NCBI RefSeq assembly: GCF_000002425.4
Contig: NC_037264.1
Location: 10,331,194-10,395,193, forward strand
Length of the DNA: 64,000 nt
Source: Physcomitrium patens
Taxonomy: Eukaryota; Streptophyta; Bryopsida; Funariales; Funariaceae
Reading direction: 5' to 3'
Shown here: positions 44,500 to 57,275 of the stretch, one piece after another
Layout: each line of letters opens with the position of its first letter
How positions within the stretch are numbered: the stretch's first letter is position 1
Made by a program: the position numbers and the translations under genes
Notes under the pieces: model-generated
Database searches by the model: none
The model's input: the letters and a program-made list of their open reading frames with translations, nothing else
What the model was told of the DNA's origin: nothing

Positions 44500-45000
44500 T
44501 ATATACTGTGAAATTGGACCAATTTATCTCAAGTGTCCAAGATCCTTTTAATCTATAGCAACATAAAACCTTATTACAAAGTAGGACAAACTAAACTAGA
44601 ACAAAATTGAATTGAACTAAATAGAATAGAATACGATAGGCAAAATTCAGCAACTAGAATCAAGAAAAAATAGAACAAAATATGAAGCTACAAAATTCAA
44701 TTGTATTTAGAGAAAGGATCCAAAGCCATACTTGACTAGATGCCCCAAAAGATCCTAGCTAGTCTTATTTATACTTTATTCTATTATCCTAGACTTTCTA
44801 GAATATTCTTAGGTGGTAGATCTTACTTAGATAACTACCTTAAATTCTTTCTAGAAGGTTCTATGGTAGGCCCTATCTAAAAAATTGCCCTAAACTCTTT
44901 TTAGTTGGTGGATCCTATCTAGTCCGTTATCTTAATCTTAATTTTAAAAACTTCTATGGTTATAACTATCTATTCCTATACAAATATCTTATCAATATTT
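44500..45000 (-). repeat. Probable 3' LTR of element C with heat-shock elements
   Basis: On the minus strand a TATAAATAAG box (about 44775-44764) lies just downstream of two three-unit heat-shock elements, TTCtaGAAtaTTC at 44796-44808 and TTCtaGAAggTTC at 44849-44861. This repeats the promoter layout of the A LTR. It lies downstream of the C integrase, where the 3' LTR is expected. Exact ends are not visible. Confidence 0.5.
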
Positions 45001-45699
45001 TTTTACAATTAATCTTCTTCCATTAATACAAAATGTCCTTGTTTTACTCTTTATGATATCTCCGAATTATCTCTTGGCAATGGATAAGGTTTTGTACAGG
45101 TTTCCACGATGTATCATGAATGGCATAACCATTCTAAAGAACTTTGTACTGAAGTTGTGGACGTCTACTAAATTAATGAAAGTAGGGATGCTCTAAAATG
45201 CTATCCACTCGCATATTTTTATTAGTCATCAACTAGAACTAGTAGTGGTGGTGGTTGATGTCAATTTGGAAATCATTTTAGTTCAGTATGAAATTCCTTC
45301 AATTGTAAAACATAAAAGACTAGATGGACCTAAATATATGGTAGAAGCTTGAGGCAATATGTGACATCAAAATCATTGTAGAAATGCAAAAAAATCCAAG
45401 CCACCAAGGTGTTAGTTTACGGATTTGGAATGATCTTGTAAGTGACAAGTTGGCGTTCGACAGTAACACCACATCACTCTCTCGAAAGGTCTTGTATTGT
45501 TGGTAGTTATCTGTATATTATTTTTGTTGATTCTATGTGGTAAGGAGGCAATGACATGCCTCTTGTAAGGCCATTGTAAGCTATTGTATAAATTCCTCTA
45601 TTATCAGATTGTTGGTGTTGCTCGAAAAGTGATGAATTACTAGTATAATTGGATGCTAACTAATATTAATAAAAAATGGTGAATGACTGGTACTTCTTT

Positions 45700-46111
45700 G
45701 AATACTATCATTGTAAGCAAACTCCAAGGGTGTCAAGTATTCATCTCAATCATTCTCATGAACGACCACAAATACTCACAATATATTCTTCAAGGTCCGA
45801 TTTGCACAGTCTATTTGCCCATCTGTTTGAGGATGGAAGGCTATAAACATGGCAAGTTTTGTACCTAGTAGTTTGAACAAGGTTTGCACAAAATTTCTTG
45901 TGAAGCATGGATCTTGATCTAAAATAATTACACAAAGTAATCCATGGTGATAAAAGATGATATCAAAGAAGACTTGTCCAAGCACTAGGACAAAAATATC
46001 CAAGCGTATCATAGCTAGGTGAAGTTTCTTTGAAAATTGATCCTCAAAGATGATAATTACGGTACGATTATGACATGTCTGCAGTAAACACATAATAAGA
46101 TCTATAGTCAC
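45700..46111 (-). pseudogene. Element C integrase core remnant
   Basis: The frame contains a decayed core: FEDQFSKKLHLAM, VIILDQDPCFTRNF (second Asp region) and FHPQTDGQIDCANRTL, where the Glu of the triad has become Asp. Further integrase C-terminal sequence to about 45050 is broken by stops. Confidence 0.75.
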
Positions 46112-46873
46112 TTGTCTTCAACGTGTTATAGATAGCAAAATGGGCTATAATAGTCTAAGAGATACTACGTTGCATGCTTTATAACATTGGCATGACTTGT
46201 AGGAGCGTACAAAAGATCAAACATCATGATCCAAATTTATCCAAAACTATGTCCTTAAGATCCGTTCTAGAGTCTTTTCTACTCTCAGATGTCCAGATAT
46301 CAAGACATCATATCTCTTTTAAAGTATGCACATCTGGAGTATAGCATTGTTGGGTACATAACTCCACTTTTTGAAATAGAGTAAGCCATTACTAAGACTG
46401 TAATTTTGGTAATGTATATCATCCACCTTTAGCTGATTACTAACTATCTTGAAATAAGCATTCCAATGCGTAGCTTCCTTCTATTTTGTCTCTTTAATTA
46501 GATTTAAAATGATATTACTAATGGTAGGGACCTTTATCTTATCTCTTAATTTTTTTTTAAAATCTAATCACTACGATAAGCTGTCTGACACAATATGTTG
46601 TCACCCTTGCTTGTACTCAAGCTAAATATAAAAAAACTGTAATTATTTTTTCCAAAAATGATGTAGTGATTTCATATTTTTCAAATACAAATTGTATAGC
46701 AAGGGTCGATGATCAATTCAAACAACCATTGGCTTTCTCAATAGATAGCATTGCCACACCTTTGTGGTATGAACAATTACTTATTACTCTCAATCACTTA
46801 CAAAGAAATTAAACTCTGCCCTTTTGAGCTTGTATGATTTATACATCATAAGTTGAGGGCCCCTACCAAAGTC

Positions 46874-47193
46874 TTATTGAAGGACCGCTTTAATAGGAAA
46901 GTTGGAAGCATCAATGTCAAGCATACAATAAAGATTATAATTATAAGGTTGCATTTCTAGAGTAGTAATGAGTGTCTTCTTCAATCCATGAAAGGTACTT
47001 TGTTGCTTCAGTTTCCATTCAAATGGATCATCCTTCTTGAATATATTTATCAATGAGGTAGCAATATGAGCAAACTGTTGCACAAAACATCGATAATATC
47101 TAATAAGGTCTAAAAATGAACAAACTTCAAAAAAATCCTTAAGGGTTAGCGAATCTTCTATTGCTTTCACTTTATCTTATTCTACATGCACGC
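46874..47193 (-). pseudogene. Element C thumb and RNase H start
   Basis: KVKAIEDSLTLKDF, FLDLIRYYRCFVQQFAHI and DIDASNFPIKAVL are the Ty3/gypsy connection and the first strand of RNase H. The piece is cut at its right end by the B2 LTR. Confidence 0.78.
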
Positions 47194-48566
47194 TGTCGTA
47201 TTACGTGCTATATTGCTTAACAATACGTTGGGCGTCTGGCTGTAGGAGGTAGTATGGTGTTTCGTTGGTACTCAAGCAGTCTATCGGTTCTTGACAATCC
47301 AAATACTATCTATTTCGGATTCCAATGTAAAAGCTTAATTTCAATATAAAACGCATAGAGACCCTATATAACTTCAATCTCTTTTTTTATTTTTATTTTT
47401 ATTTTATTTATTTTTTATTTTTTATTTTATCTTTATCGTTAATTATCTTAATCTTAGACCGTGAACTTTGGCAAGCTGTGATCCTCAATCTGTCCTTCCG
47501 ACTTGTTGTGAAACATCTATCGCTAGTATCTCTGCAAGCCCTTTCGAATGCTCAAGAAGTTCCAGTTCAACCCCGCTTACAGATTGTGAGGCTATGCTGC
47601 AATCCACACCAATGTCCCTTGGCCGCTCGCCGATATTCCTCTTATCCCTGTCGGTAGGTCCCTAGTTATCACAGAAATCCTAAACAACCTCCAATTTGCC
47701 AACTCCCAATACCTCTTTAAACTGTTGGCAGATATCTTCTATCCGTACAATCAGATTAATATATCCACGCATGCATTCAGCATATTCAACCTTCTAGACA
47801 ACTCTGAATTTCAACCACAGAAGTATCTCCCATTCCATCCACAATCAAGAGTACCAGCCTTTCTTCTCTTATGGAAATCCAATTCACCAATATAACATTG
47901 ACTTTTAGCAAAAAAAAACTCTCCGTCTTCCCAAAATCCTATATATAAAAAAAACCCCAATTCTCCATCTTTTTTTGAAAGCATGAAGCTAGCTCTCCGA
48001 CCTAAAAATCCCAATTCTCGAAAAAATCCATTTTTTAACCTAACCTCTCCTTTTACCTTGAAAAGATCCCATTCTTTCGCCTTGGACTCCCCGAATTGGA
48101 ATAGCCGACCTCCTTTTTTTCCCCCCCTATTTCTGTCTTTAAGAGATCTTTTTACTAAAAAGACGTCCTCGGAACAGCACAAAGAACGGAATAGCCTGAA
48201 ACGAAATTGAAGCCCCGTAATTGGACCGCATTGGGTTGCCCAATCAAGTCAGGTCTCAAACTAGGTAAGAAGCCCGTAATAGGACCTGGATTAGATGTCT
48301 CAAAATTGGATCCAATTGACTCTTCGAATTAGGCTCATCCAACGTTGAATTGGTCTTTTTCCTTCCTGCTGACTCCCGTTACTGGAATCGAACGGAACAT
48401 TTCGTTATTGGTGAGTATGCCTCGGCTGATTATAACGGAGTGACTGAACCTGGCCTCTCAATATTTGCACTAGAATTGGTCACCGCTTCTAACATCCAAG
48501 GTAACTAAATATTAATAAATCTTCTTCATTTATATTTTCATCATATAGACGTGTTACAACACGACA
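47194..48566 (-). repeat. 3' LTR of B2
   Basis: From TGTCGTATTACG to ACAACACGACA; close match to 55904-57275 and a more distant match to the B1 LTRs (shared GGCGTCTGGCTGTAG block near the end). Confidence 0.88.
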
Positions 48567-49182
48567 TCTTCCCCCTCTGAACCTGTGCATCCTTCGGTAT
48601 GCACCAATTAACCTAATTGCCATTTGATTCATAATATGTTCTCAAAATCTTTGTCCAGTCCATCTTTATTGTCTCTGCTATTCAATCAATTTCATCTTCC
48701 TACTACGGAATATCTATGTCTTCATTAAGGTCTTCTATATTTATTTTAACATATCTTTGTTTAAACAATTTCACTGTCCTTCGTGCAATTGGTATTTTGA
48801 CCCTTGTGCAATTTAACTCTCGCAATGAGTAAGTCGCATTATCATGAACAGTTGTTACTACATACGGTCCAAACCAATGTTTTTAAAACTTCCCTAAAGT
48901 ACTATATTGGTTGTCCAGACTACTATCATAAACAAGTACCCAATCACCTTCTTCAATTGCTTTAGGTCTCAATCGATGTTGCTTATCAAATCGTGCCTTG
49001 TTTCGTAACCTTGCTCTTTTTAACCTTTCCAATGTTATTTGTACATCTTCTCATCTTTGCTCCAATTGTCGAATTCTAATAGCCAGAAGTTCTTCTCTTA
49101 TCAATCCATCTTCCCATGGTAGCATACTCCAAGTAAGTATCTTTTCTTCAATCGACATAATTGGTTTTCGACCTGTCATAAG

Positions 49183-49830
49183 TCATATTGGCATATATCC
49201 TGTCACCGAACTATTAATTGTTCGATTAGTCCATAATACAAATGACAAAAGCCGTGGCCACTCTCTAACTTTCCCATTAGAAGCTTTAACTAATGCTTTC
49301 ACGATCAGTGGGTGACCACGTTCACTTTTTGCATTCCCTTCCGAATTATAAGCAGTAGTCAGTGATAGTTTAACTCCACATCTTTCAAAGAACTTACGAG
49401 CTTCTTGTGCATTTAATTCTCCATGATCTACAGTGATTTTTCCTATGCATCCGTAGCGGCAAATGACATCTTCAAGCAAGAACCTATAAATCCCCTCTGT
49501 AGATTTTGTCCTCAATGCTCTTCTTTCTACTTGATTTGATAAATCTTCACGTGCTAAGACCAATTATTTCATCTACCATAATCCAACTAGCATAATAACT
49601 AAATCAACAACCCATTTAAAATGAATAGCCAGAAGATACGTAGGATAAAGTCCATCTCAATGTCGGATATTAGAATACGATTGACAGATTTCACATGACT
49701 CTACAAATGAGAGCACATCTCGATACATATTTTTCCACCAATATCGTTTCTTGAGTTTAGCAAAAGTAGCCCAGATTCCTCTATGTCCTGCCCATAAACT
49801 ATCATGAAACTCCTTTAATAATTTTAGTTT
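49183..49830 (-). pseudogene. B2 integrase
   Basis: Zinc part (HRGIWATF and CEICQSYSN near 49680-49780) and core (VDHGELNAQEARKFF, YNSEGNAKSERGH). The second Asp context TSDRG of B1 reads TVDHG here. Stops near 49565-49657 separate the two parts. Confidence 0.75.
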
Positions 49831-50840
49831 TTCTTCCTTTTTGCCTATCACTCGTTGTGGCATCCCAATTTTTTTCTTTGGTCTCTTCCATAAGAATCCA
49901 TCTCGAAGCAAAAATCCATATACTTTTTTTCTTATTTGTTTGAATTTTTCTGTAGACCGATTCCCTTGCTTAGTCAAGGTATTGAAGTAATGGCCAATTT
50001 CTAATAATTCTCGTTTATAAGATTCTTCAAAAAATAGCTTGTCTTCTTTATTGAGATTTGATATTGAATAGAATTTCAATCCGACGTCATCAATGTCTTC
50101 AACCATTTTGTCCTCCCTCTCGTATCTTGCTCGAGATAGCATGTCTGCTACTAAATTGTCCTTCTCAGTAACATGCTTAAATTCTAGATTTAGTGATTTA
50201 ATATAAGCAATCCATCTCAACATTGCAATATCTGGTGTTGACCAGTTAGTAATCATTCCAAGCAATGGCAAACAATCTGTTTCAATTACTACTACTGCCC
50301 CGATCAAATAGTCCTTTTCAGCTTTCATAGCCGAAACAACTCTCCAAAGTTCTCTTTTGACTTACGAATATGCACGCTGACGAATACTTAAAACTTTAGC
50401 TCCAAATCAAAAAACAAATCTATTTCCACTTGAATCATCTTGACCCACAACCCATCCAATGGCAATTAAATTAGTGTCCACAGTAAGAATCACTGGTCTA
50501 TTGCACTTATAATCAACCTTCCTCAATATTGGAGGTGACATCAATAATTTCTTTAATCTTTGCATTGCCTGAATATGCCTTTCTTCCCATTTAAATCGGT
50601 AGCCCTTGCATAACAGTTCATATAACGGATCTGCTATTTGAGCATAATGAGGGATCCAGATGCGATAAAATATACATGCACCTAAAAACCTGCTAACCTC
50701 TGTTAAAGAATCACAATCCTCTTTCATCCTTCCAATTGCATCAACTTTAGTTCGAACTGATTTTCTTCTGTAAGATCCACATAAATGTCCAACAATCACA
50801 ACCTCTTGTACTCCAAATATGGACTTCATACCTGATAATG
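49831..50840 (-). pseudogene. B2 end of RT and RNase H
   Basis: Frames 50829-50407 (thumb: RFLGACIFYRIWIPHYAQI) and 50328-49657 (RNase H: VVIETDCLPLLGMITN; VADMLSRARYE). Colinear with B1 24540-23515. Confidence 0.75.
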
Positions 50841-50864
50841 TAAGATGAACTTCTCCAAGTCGAG

Positions 50865-52106
50865 TTAAAATCTTTTCAGAATCTTGTATATGATCAACAA
50901 TATATTTGCGACACCCCTCTTTTCTAAAGTTTCATCCTTGTTTCCTACTCTGCACCCTTTTATAGGAACATCATCTAGATAAGGTATAGTCTTCCCCGGA
51001 ATAAAATCTCTCAATACCTTATTCATCCCATTCATCATATGCGCAACTGAGTTGGTTGCGCCTAGAAGAAGAGTGCACATTCTAACCAATCCAAGTAGTG
51101 TCTTCATCGTTGTCATATCTCTACTTCCTTCGATAAGTTGAAATTGATCATAACTTGAATACAAGTCACCCATTGAATAGATCGCCCTTCCTGCAAATGC
51201 CTCAGTTAATTCATCCACAATAGATCTAATTCTTGCATTCGTGATAGTTACCGCATTCACCGGTTGCATATCTTGAATAAAATGTAGTGACCCATTCTTC
51301 TTAGGTACCGTAAACCATCGACTAGAATACGGTGCAAATGAAGGTTCCAATATTTTCATCTTCATCTTTTCTTTTAATAATTCCAACAATTTAGGTAAAT
51401 ATGCCCTCAGTACTAGAATCGGTCTTAGATTCCAAGGTACATGCAGTACAGTGAAGATAACCATTGATATTATAATATTCGGATCCATACACCCAATTTC
51501 ATAAGATTGGAAGTCAAATGATCTATCTTGTTTAGCCAACATCTTTTTGAAGCAAGTAATTTCCTCCGGCAATAAAGAACTATTAGAACCAATCTTCAAT
51601 TCTTCAAAAGTCTCTTTAGTAAATTGATGTCCAATTCTCATTGGATCTCTTAAACTTGCTTCTTTTGATGCTTCTCCCATTTGTTCCTTAGAATCTTCTG
51701 GTAGTGGTTCGGCAACAGGCTTTACCTTCTTATCTGCCATTTTATATCTCGTCCCTACAGTGACTTCTGGTGCTTGAAAAGATTCAAGTATGGTATAAAC
51801 CTCTCTTGAATGAATCTCAATAATCTTATCATTATCCTCTAATCCTATAGATGTAATCAATTCCAATGAATCTTCCTGTCCATTTTCTTCATAAACACCT
51901 AAAATCCTCTCATCATCTTGCAATGTACCTAACTTGTATAATTCTCCTTCAATATTATATAATCTTTTTCTTTCTTTTCTTTTAAAATCATCAACTTTCT
52001 TATACATAATATTTCGATTCTCCAAAATACCAATAAAACTCGCATCAAAGGTACCTTCATCTTGCGAGAATACTTCCTCTTTTGTACCTCCATAATCTTG
52101 CTTCAT
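50865..52106 (-). CDS. B2 reverse transcriptase reading frame (open, 413 codons)
   Basis: This is the longest open frame of the B family here. It holds a charged linker after the protease, RT fingers (IFTVLHVPWNLRPI; SRWFTVPKKNGSL), palm with the first Asp in YSMGDLYSSYDQF, and the catalytic YLDDVPIKGC near its end. A frameshift just after the active site ends the frame. The comparable region of B1 is broken by several stops. Catalytic Asp residues are present, but no complete pol can be made. Confidence 0.75.
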   Translation of the reverse strand: MKQDYGGTKEEVFSQDEGTFDASFIGILENRNIMYKKVDDFKRKERKRLYNIEGELYKLGTLQDDERILGVYEENGQEDSLELITSIGLEDNDKIIEIHSREVYTILESFQAPEVTVGTRYKMADKKVKPVAEPLPEDSKEQMGEASKEASLRDPMRIGHQFTKETFEELKIGSNSSLLPEEITCFKKMLAKQDRSFDFQSYEIGCMDPNIIISMVIFTVLHVPWNLRPILVLRAYLPKLLELLKEKMKMKILEPSFAPYSSRWFTVPKKNGSLHFIQDMQPVNAVTITNARIRSIVDELTEAFAGRAIYSMGDLYSSYDQFQLIEGSRDMTTMKTLLGLVRMCTLLLGATNSVAHMMNGMNKVLRDFIPGKTIPYLDDVPIKGCRVGNKDETLEKRGVANILLIIYKILKRF

Positions 52107-53076
52107 AGTAGTACCTCCCCAAAATCCTTAAATCCTTCAACAATCTTTGGCAATGGTTTCTCCCTCAACCTATCTCGGTTTTGTTCATGGTTAGGAGGTA
52201 CTATTAGAAATTGTACAGCTTTCTTTCCATCTTCACTACGTATCCTTGCATAAGTAGAACCATCGTCAAGTACTTTTATTCCCATCCATGTTGCCGTAAT
52301 ATAAGGTTGTCCTAAAATCAATGGATAAGACGTTGTATCTTGAACAAAAAAATGTTGCTCCGTCGTAACATCCCCAATCCGAATTTTGATATCTGGACAA
52401 GCTCCATATAATTCATCCTGTGTGTTATTAGCTGCTCGTATTACCCATCCATATTCCATAACAATTGGCCATTTTTACTTCTTTTTAAGATCTTTAGACA
52501 TAAGATTTATTTCAGAACCATGGTTGACTAAAGCAACAATTAGTTCTTTTATATCTCCTACTTTCACCAATACCTCAGTAGTTGCCCTTGCGCAATACTT
52601 TCGAGTATAATGGCTCAAAGTTTCCATTTCCTTATCACTATAATCTTCGAAACGTACTCGTTGATTATATCCATTCTTTTCATTTGTTGGTTGCTTATAA
52701 CCAATATCAACCTCTTCTTCATCTTTATATATTCTTGCATCAATACCATGACTCATTCCAGTTTTGTCCATTAATTGCCTCTTTCGCTTAATGCTGTCAA
52801 TGATAACATCATGAAACTCCTTCTTTACAATTTCCAAAACTTCTTTCAATGTGAATTCCACATTAGCATTTAATATACGTTCTTCCAACACCTCTTTCAA
52901 ATTTGTTGCCACTTCTATGTCAGAAAGTAGCTTATAAGCAATTGATTTGCTATTATCTTTTGTCTCCCTTGTTTTTTCTTCCAATGATGCTGAGTTATCT
53001 TTAATAGGCAATTCTTGTGAAGCTGCCTCTCGAGCCTTGTTTCCTCGAGTTTGCCTCTTAAAAGAATTTCCTTCTC
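52103..53076 (-). pseudogene. B2 protease, interrupted at its upstream end by B3
   Basis: LVNHGSEINLMSKDL marks the active site, with Asn (AAC) in place of the catalytic Asp; then a stop and the second half (SYPLILGQPYITATWM). Upstream coding sequence stops at the B3 border (53080) and resumes at 54439. Confidence 0.75.
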
Positions 53077-53080
53077 TCGT
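53077..53080. repeat. Target site duplication of B3 (TCGT), left copy
   Basis: TCGT stands before the LTR start and again at 54435-54438. The corresponding B1 sequence (CTTTAGTATCATC) has one copy of this site. Confidence 0.88.
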
Positions 53081-54434
53081 TGTCGTGTTGTAACACGAGT
53101 ATACCGTGAAAATATAAAGAAAGGGGACTTTTATTAATATTTAGTTACCTCGAATATTGGGAGCAATGACCAATTCCAGTGCAAATACTGGGAGGCCAGG
53201 TTCAGTCACTCCGTTACAGTCAGCCGGGGCATACTGAAATGCTCCATTCGATTCCAATAATTGGAGTCAGTAGAAAGGGAAAGGACCAATTTAACGACGG
53301 GTGAGCCTGGTTCGAAGAGCCAATTGGATCCAATTTCAAGACATCCAATCCGGGTCCTCTTACCTAATATGAGACCTGAATTGGTCGGGCAACCCAATGC
53401 AGTCCAATTACGAGAAATCCGGATCTTACTACTGGACTCTTAGCCAATATGAGACCTGAATTGGTCGAGCAAGTCAATGTGGTCCTGATTATGGGGCTCC
53501 GATTCCGTTTCAGGCTGTTCCATCCTTTGTGCCGTTCCGGGAATGTCCTTTCGGTAAAAGGATCTCTTAAAGGAAAAAACGTAGGAGAAAGCTCTGACGA
53601 GAGAGCCAATTCTGGATCCAAGACGAAAGGAGCCAATTCCGGATCCAAGACGGAAGGAGCCAATTTCGAATCCAAGCTCTGACGAGGGAGCCAATTCTGG
53701 ATCCAAGACGGAAGGAGCCAATTTCGAATCCAAGCTCTGATGGCGGGTGCCAATTCCAGATCAAGGACGGAAGATTGAAGAAATTCAGAGGTTAGGGTTT
53801 CAAAGATGAGAGAATTAGGGTTAAAGAGGAAGATAGGTCATGAAATAGGGGGGGAGAAAATAAGTTTTTGGGGGGTTTTTTGAGAGGGATCAGAGAGAGA
53901 TCTAGCTTCATGCTTCGGGCGGGAAAAAAAGACAAAGATTGGGATTTTTTTTCTTCATAGGGTTTTGGGAAGACTGAGGCAATCATTGCTAAAGTCAGTG
54001 TTGTACTGGTGAATCGAGATTTTAATGAAGTGGGTGTGATTACTCTTGACTGTTTTGTAAAATCGAGTTACGTTTGTGATAAAGAATTAAAAGGGTGTCT
54101 ATAGGATTGAGTATGCGGAGTGAATGAAATTTATTGGATTAATCTAACGAGACAATCAATGGATACAAGATCGTGAGTATAAAGCGGTATCGAAGATTAG
54201 CGGTTTGGATTGTTCAGGGTTCTCTGCAACGTCTAGAGACCTACCCGCTGGGACAAAAAGGATTTCGACAAGCAGTCGAAGGGCATTCGTATAGATTTAC
54301 AGTATATTCTTACAGTCGTTTATATTCTAACAGTCAAAAACTGAAAGACTACTTGAATATCGGTAAATCTCCATACTACCTTCTACAGCCAGACGCCCGG
54401 CGTGTTCTCGAGCAAAAAAACACATTATATGACA
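53081..54434 (+). mobile_element. Solo LTR B3 of the B family, inside B2 in reverse orientation
   Basis: 1354 bp, TGTCGTGTTGTAACACG to TATATGACA, homologous to the reverse complement of the B1 LTR and flanked by a perfect 4-bp duplication TCGT. No internal element sequence is present, so it is a solo LTR left by LTR-LTR recombination (or a single-LTR insertion). Confidence 0.9.
53591..53770 (+). repeat. Tandem GAGCCAATT(C/T)... repeats inside B3
   Basis: About six imperfect units of roughly 27 bp built on GGAGCCAATTCCGGATCCAA. The B1 LTR has only two such units at the matching place, so they expanded in this LTR lineage. The repetitive minus-strand frame over them is not a gene. Confidence 0.75.
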
Positions 54435-54438
54435 TCGT

Positions 54439-55886
54439 ATCATCAAAATTTCCTCGTCTCTTTTCTTCCATCAAAGCTTCATGTTGGCTCTTAGCAATAT
54501 ATGCATGAATTAAAAGAGACTCAATGGGATCCTCCCAACCTATTGCACCTTATATTGTAGCAGCAGTCCTCAATAATGCTTCTCGAGGTAATTTCCCTTC
54601 TTGTATTATAGAAACGGCTGAAGCCTAAAACTCACTAGTTTCCATACTTCCACCAAGGTCATCATCTACTCTACCACCATAACTTGCACTTTCTCATACT
54701 GTTGTTTCATGCTCTTCTAAGTAATCTTGAACCAATGCTCTCATTCCTCCCTTGCCAAAATTGGTTTGAAGAAGATCCTCTCTATTTTTCAATGCTATCT
54801 TCTCATCTTTCCAGCAAATAATTCCCTACCGTATCATATTATTAAATTCATTGTAATCTTTCCTAGTATGTGAAGCGTCATCACACCAAATACATCTTTG
54901 TATATATCCTTGTTTTGAAACATTCTTCAAATTGTTTGTAGAAGTATTCTCTTCAAGTCTCGCTAATTTGATTTAAAGATCTCGCATTCCTCGTATAATT
55001 TCTTCCATCTCCATATCTGCTTTCTTTGATAAGGATGTCCAAGGTTGAACTGTAGGCATTGTTGGTGGTCTTGTATGTATTGGAGGTTTGGGTGCTTGTA
55101 TTGTTTTTGAACATTGCTTTTATCATTCCTCCTTTCTCTTTTTATAAGCAACCCCACCGCATCTTCAACGTTCTTCCACTTTGTTGTCAATCCTTCATCT
55201 TCTTCTTTGTCTTCAAGAAGGAGTTCCAATTTCCCTTGCAATTCTCCATCAGCAGCTTGAAGAAATAGATCAACTTTGTTCGGCTCCAATGTCAATTTTT
55301 CTACCTTCGATAATTGAGAGTACTACCTCTCAAATTCTCTTAGTAGCTCTGTTGCTTGCAAATTCTTATTAGGCCGTTCAATCCATTCCAAAAACAGATT
55401 CTTAGTAATGCGATCAACATCTTCCAAGAAATATTCGTCTTTCAATGCATGTGAAAAAACCTCCCATGAATTCCCATAACGATCCGTAATCGATATAATA
55501 TGGTCTCTTATCTCAAGTATCATTGCAAGTCCAAATAATTCAACCATTTTCTTCTCAGAAATCCAATTTAATTCCATTTCATGAAGATAACATCTTAAAT
55601 ACCTTGAAATATTCCTTCCATCAAATTGATCAATTTTATTGACTACTGCTTGCAATGCTTTGGTTACCAAAGCTTCTTTTCGATCATTTCTTTGCTGTTG
55701 CTACATTGATAATGAGAAGGCTTGAAACATACTAGCAATAGACGGATCTATGTGCATACTTTGTCCTTTAGAAGAACCCCCATCAGAAACTCCTCCTAAA
55801 GATCCTTCAAAATTTTTATTTTCGTTCTTTATAAAAATAAAAATAAAATCAAACAAAATCCAATATCTTCCACCTGAAGCTTTCAC
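54439..55886 (-). pseudogene. B2 gag
   Basis: Colinear with B1 gag: start region NENKNFEGSLG (near 55850), capsid KIDQFDGRNISRYL (55323-55670), FLQAADGELQGKL (54963-55295) and a knuckle remnant near 54890. Split into several frames by stops. Confidence 0.75.
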
Positions 55887-55903
55887 GTCGAGTTGACCAC
55901 TTA

Positions 55904-57275
55904 TATCATATTACGTGCAATCTTACTTGAAAACATGTCGGGCAGCTGGCTGTAGGAGGTAGTATGGTGTTTCGTTGGTACTCAAGCAGTCTATCGGTTC
56001 TTGACTACCCAAATACAATCTATTTCGGATTCCAATGTAAAAGCTTAATTCCAATATAAAATGCCTAGAGACCCTATATAACTTCAATTTCTTTTATTAT
56101 TTTTATTTTATTTTATTTATTTTTTGTTTTTTATTTTATCTTTATCGTTAATTACCTTAATCTTAGACCGTGAACTTTGGTAAGCTATGATCCTCAATCT
56201 GTCCTTCCGACTTGTTGTGAAACATCTATCGCTAGTGTCTCTGCAAGCCCTTTCGAATGCTCAAGAAGTTCCAGTTCAACCCCGCTTACAGATTGTGAGG
56301 CTATGCTGCAATCCACACCAATGTCCCTTGGCCGCTCGCTGATATTCCTTTTATCCCTGTCAGTAGGTCTCTAGTTATCACAGAAATCCTAAACAACTTC
56401 CAATTTGCCAACTCTCAATACCTCTTTAAACTGTTGGCAGATATCCTATATCCGTACAATCAGATTAACACAACCACACATGCATTCAGCATATTCAACC
56501 TTCTAGACAACTCTGAATTTCAACCACAGAAGTATCTCCCATTCCATCCACAATCAAGAGTACCAGCCTTTCTTCTCTTATGGAAATCCAGTTCACCAAT
56601 ATAATATTGACTTTCAGCAAAAAATAACTCTCCGTCTTCCCAAAATCCTATATATAAAAAAAAACCCCAATTCTCCATCTTTTTCTGAAAACATGAAGCT
56701 AGCTCTCCAACCTAAAAACCCGGATTCTCGAAATAATCCATTTCTTAACCTAACCTCCCTTTTTACCCTGAGAAGATCTCATTCTTCGCCTTGGACTCCC
56801 CAAATTGGAATAGCCAACCTCCTTTTTTTTCCCCTCCATTTTTGCCTTTAAGAGATCTTTTTACTAAAAAGACATCCCCGGGACAGCACAAAGAATGGAA
56901 CAGCCTGAAACAGAATCAAAGCCTCGTAATTGGACCGCATTGGGTTGCCCGACCAAGTCAGGTCTCATACTAGGTAAGAGGCCTGTAATAGGACCTCGAT
57001 TAGATGTCTTAAAATTGGATCCAATTGACTCTTTGAATTAGGCTCACCCGACGTTGAATTGGTCCTTTCCCTTCCTACTGACTCCCGTTACTGGAAACCA
57101 ACGGAACATTTCATTATTGGTGAATATACCTCAGCTGATTGTAACGGGGTGACTGAACCTGGCCTCTCAATATTTACACTGGAATTGGCCGTCGCTTCTA
57201 ACATCCAAGATGACTAAATATTAATAAATCTTTTTTATTTATATTTTTATCATATAGATGTGTTACAACATGATA
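55904..57275 (-). repeat. 5' LTR of B2
   Basis: Starts TATCATATTACG (the TG of the consensus has mutated to TA) and ends ACAACATGATA (consensus ACGACA also mutated). The primer site TGGTCAACTCGACGTG lies next to it on the minus strand (55881-55903 region). Confidence 0.85.

Larger units (their letters stand above)
47194..57275 (-). mobile_element. Element B2: second B-family retrotransposon, inserted in C
   Basis: LTRs of 1373 bp (47194-48566) and 1372 bp (55904-57275) enclose a minus-strand gag, protease, RT, RNase H and integrase homologous to B1. A solo LTR (B3) lies inside. Flanking 4-mers ACGC and ATCC agree at two of four positions; in-frame joining of element C supports a worn 4-bp duplication. 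More decayed than B1. Confidence 0.87.

Noticed and set aside
53364-53764. Repetitive minus-strand frames with IRNWLLPSW-like repeats
   Set aside because: They translate the 27-bp tandem repeats of solo LTR B3; low complexity, no start context, not in B1.
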